From Camillea tinctor (lineage: Eukaryota > Ascomycota > Sordariomycetes > Xylariales > Xylariaceae): a DNA stretch of 64,000 nt. The DNA is taken from positions 434,001-498,000 of the forward strand of contig MU394060.1 in NCBI GenBank assembly GCA_022578605.1, given 5' to 3'. Each line of letters begins with the position of its first letter. Positions within the stretch are counted from its first letter, which is position 1. A program made the position numbers and the translations under genes. Shown here piece after piece: positions 61,700 to 64,000 of the stretch. The notes beneath the pieces are model-generated. The model made no database searches. It was not told where the DNA came from and saw nothing but the letters and a program-made list of their open reading frames with translations.

Positions 61700-64000
61700 A
61701 TGGGTATTCTCATTCGAGTAAGGTTGTTAAGAGATATTGGTGGCTAGAAGATACTGCCTCGCGCTGGACCCTCACGGTGTAGTTGGGAATGATTTAGTGC
61801 TAAGGTGGGACGAGAGGTTCCATGGTGCTTGTGAAATCATGGTACTAGCGAATGTGTTTGTATTGTGTTCACTTGTGGCATGGAGGGTATTAGCCCTCGA
61901 TTTTGTATAGGAGCTACTACTATACAAGCTATATCTTTTCTTATCACGACCTAGGACTTAGAAAAAACCTAGGCAATCACGTTGTTGTGCCGTCATATAT
62001 ATCCATAGAAACACTCTTTGTTTCTTGCACCTTATGATTTACCACCTCTGACATTCCCCTACCCGAATCCCTAACCTTTACGAGGGAAATTTTGAAGAAT
62101 ACCAATATATTGTCAGAGTTCAGGGCCATCAAGAAGTTAATCAATCATATTCTGTATTGTTGTGAGAGGGATGGAAGTAGGGTCTCGTACCCTTTGCAAT
62201 ATGTATGGCCTAGAGACGAGTGATCAACTGTATGTACCTAGATTTTGCGTTATGGGTTCATGCGGCAGTGAGTTTGGTAATATAATTTGAGACTGAAATC
62301 TGATAATTGAAGGGATGAGTTATTATATAAAGCTTTAATATCTAGAAGCTTATTTCAAGAGAAAGAGGAGACGGGTTGATTGGCTTGTTGCTTGTTAAAG
62401 CTCTTGATGTCGTTGCATATGTCTTCTAGAATATTATCTTAACACTACCTGGGCACAAAATAACACTCAATAAGGTCACCATAAGTAATTTATGCAGATA
62501 TATACGTAAAAGACATTCACTTATCACGTCTACTAACTGGAATGATGTCGACTTAAAGAGTACTAAAATGAGAAAATGTAGGTATTCTTGTTAAAACAAC
62601 TAGATTGGAGATGAAAATTCCGATTATCTGAACTGAAAGCTGAATATATGTCAACTTTTGCGTGGTATAGGTGATAGGGGCTTGAATTACTCAACAATTT
62701 TAAACTATTTATCTAATTTCAAAGTGCAGTTGGAGTTTGTACCTCAATGAGTCCAGGCTTCGCGTCCTCGGCAGATAATTCATCCTATCGCCTTTTATAT
62801 GACAGGTTATATTCGATTAGCTACGTAGTTAGGTCAATGGTCTTTGGGTAGCTAGCAATATAATAAACATGTGATAATCCTTAAGACTAGGTAGACATGT
62901 GGCTAAATGCTTCTTCATGGGACAAATTCATCGTAAACAGCATTTTCGATCTTTTTATATTTGACACCCTGACGAAAGCTCTGAACTGCTCTATAGACCA
63001 ACCATACATCTGACTAAGACTTAATACATATCTCTCGGCACTATATTGCGGCTTCTGCTATAGACGCTATAGTAATACTCTGCGTCGTAGTTTTACTTCC
63101 CCATGTACCAAAGCTTTTCTTAAATATTTAAGTAGTGAAGAGATATATGTTAGTGGGACATATTTGAAGGGCTTTTGGCGTTGTTGGTAAAATCAGCTTC
63201 TGTTAGCATGTGATATTGCAATCTTGGTGTGAAAAGCATTTCTACTATTAACTGATATGTATTGGAAAAAGAAGATATATGTCTTAGTGGTCTATCCATA
63301 CTATCTCCACCCCCTGAAGCATGTGCGTCGGCGACAGTCCTCGCAGGAGAGCCTACGCTCGTACATTTCCGCATGCGTACGCGTTGAGGGGGTGCTTCTG
63401 ACACACTCTGAATCATCATGACGGCGAAGCTATCTCGATCTTTCACGACCCTTCGCACCTTACCTGCCCAACCACCCCCTCCCTGGCCGATGCAAGCATC
63501 AAACACGAACGGGGGCATGCCATGCTAGAGTCCTATTGGACCAGACGATGAACCTTCTCGTCGTATCTAGGTGAGGGGACAAGGAGAGGGTAAGACCTAA
63601 GACGGACCGTTGCATCCCCTAGCCGGGAAGTGACTAAGAGGAGACTGCACTCAGTCCGTGGTGACGATGGTGCTCTGCTAGGTCTGCGAACTATAATCAG
63701 TCGGTAGGCAGAAGCGTGGACTCGATCACGATCGATTCCCCAGACTGGAATTTATCTCTCTATCGCCGATGACACATGCCCGGCCAGCTTTTGCGTGGGA
63801 GGGGGTTGGGTTGGTTCACTGGTTGGTTGGTTGCTCGGCTACTTCGGGATCTGAGTCTTTTCCCCGCTAGTTTGGAGAATAATATCACTGCGCCGACTAC
63901 GAGTATATGCGAAGGCGAAGAGAGGAGTCATCCGGCTCGTGATGCTGCGCTGACATAGACTTGATCACAATAGTATCAAAAAAAGGGTTTCCCCTATTCT
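60339..64000. other. Intergenic to window end, no gene recognised
   Basis: 3.7 kb: SUB2 3' untranslated sequence, the second assembly gap, then AT-rich sequence. Frames at 61005-61244 (+), 63150-63518 (-) and 63776-63958 (+) show no known motif. A gene starting beyond the right edge could have its promoter here. Confidence 0.55.
61471..61699. other. Assembly gap (10 N) bordered by poly-T/poly-G and poly-C runs
   Basis: Ten N at 61586-61595. About 30 T then more than 20 G precede it; a C-rich tract with a run of more than 40 C follows up to 61699. Bases in this interval are unreliable and the apparent open frames through them are meaningless. Confidence 0.93.

Noticed and set aside
61317..61721. 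134-codon plus-strand frame
   Set aside because: Crosses poly-T, poly-G, Ns and poly-C of the second gap.
63150..63518. 122-codon minus-strand frame
   Set aside because: No recognisable domain and no supporting context near the window end.

Overview
This window is nuclear DNA from a filamentous ascomycete (Pezizomycotina, probably Sordariomycetes or a close relative). Evidence: genes with many short GT-AG introns of 31-120 nt spacing, a class II hydrophobin (a family confined to ascomycetes), a HET-domain gene, fungal-type CorA-like and orphan membrane proteins, and a U6 snRNA gene with an mRNA-type intron. Conserved housekeeping genes sit as islands between long AT-rich, repeat-bearing intergenic stretches. 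Two 10-N gaps (6390-6399 and 61586-61595), both bordered by homopolymer runs, show that this is a draft assembly.

Layout. 1-2923 (+): 3' two thirds of the TORC1 subunit Raptor/KOG1, cut by the window edge. 4122-5710 (-): HET-domain gene, probably damaged. 6250-6700: gap, homopolymers and one copy of a dispersed repeat (second copy 18721-18879). 6994-8235 (-): RBR-type E3 ubiquitin ligase. 9363-15234 (-): a nine-exon gene for a 1789-residue protein with a C-terminal CorA-like membrane module. 15.2-22.2 kb: gene-poor, with a 326-bp palindromic element. 22221-22314 (+): intron-containing tRNA-Arg(CCG). 23272-23742 (-): class II hydrophobin. 27982-29850 (+): six-exon divergent protein kinase. 31054-31822 (+): DJ-1/PfpI-family protein. 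32511-34511 (+): orphan multi-spanning membrane protein. 34.5-46.7 kb: about 12 kb without a recognisable gene. 46734-49463 (+): ketopantoate-reductase-like protein with a long low-complexity tail. 51324-51847 (+): DASH subunit HSK3. 55443-55606 (+): U6 snRNA. 56477-57037 (-): RNase P subunit RPR2. 57182-57487: MITE-like element with perfect 48-bp terminal inverted repeats. 58255-60338 (+): SUB2/UAP56 RNA helicase. 60.3-64 kb: no recognisable gene, second assembly gap.

Exon structures were derived by hand from splice signals and frame continuity. Most models close to an exact multiple of three with conserved motifs running across the junctions, which is the main internal check. The genes do not form a pathway or secondary-metabolite cluster. 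Several act in RNA biology (U6, SUB2, RPR2, tRNA), but in fungi such proximity need not mean co-function. The clearest unusual item is the U6 gene: an intron splits its catalytic core and carries what looks like a Pol III B box. Other items worth attention are the divergent kinase (HSD and DFH in place of HRD and DFG), the two inverted-repeat elements, an over-represented TACCTAGGTA palindrome, and a false duplication at the first assembly gap.
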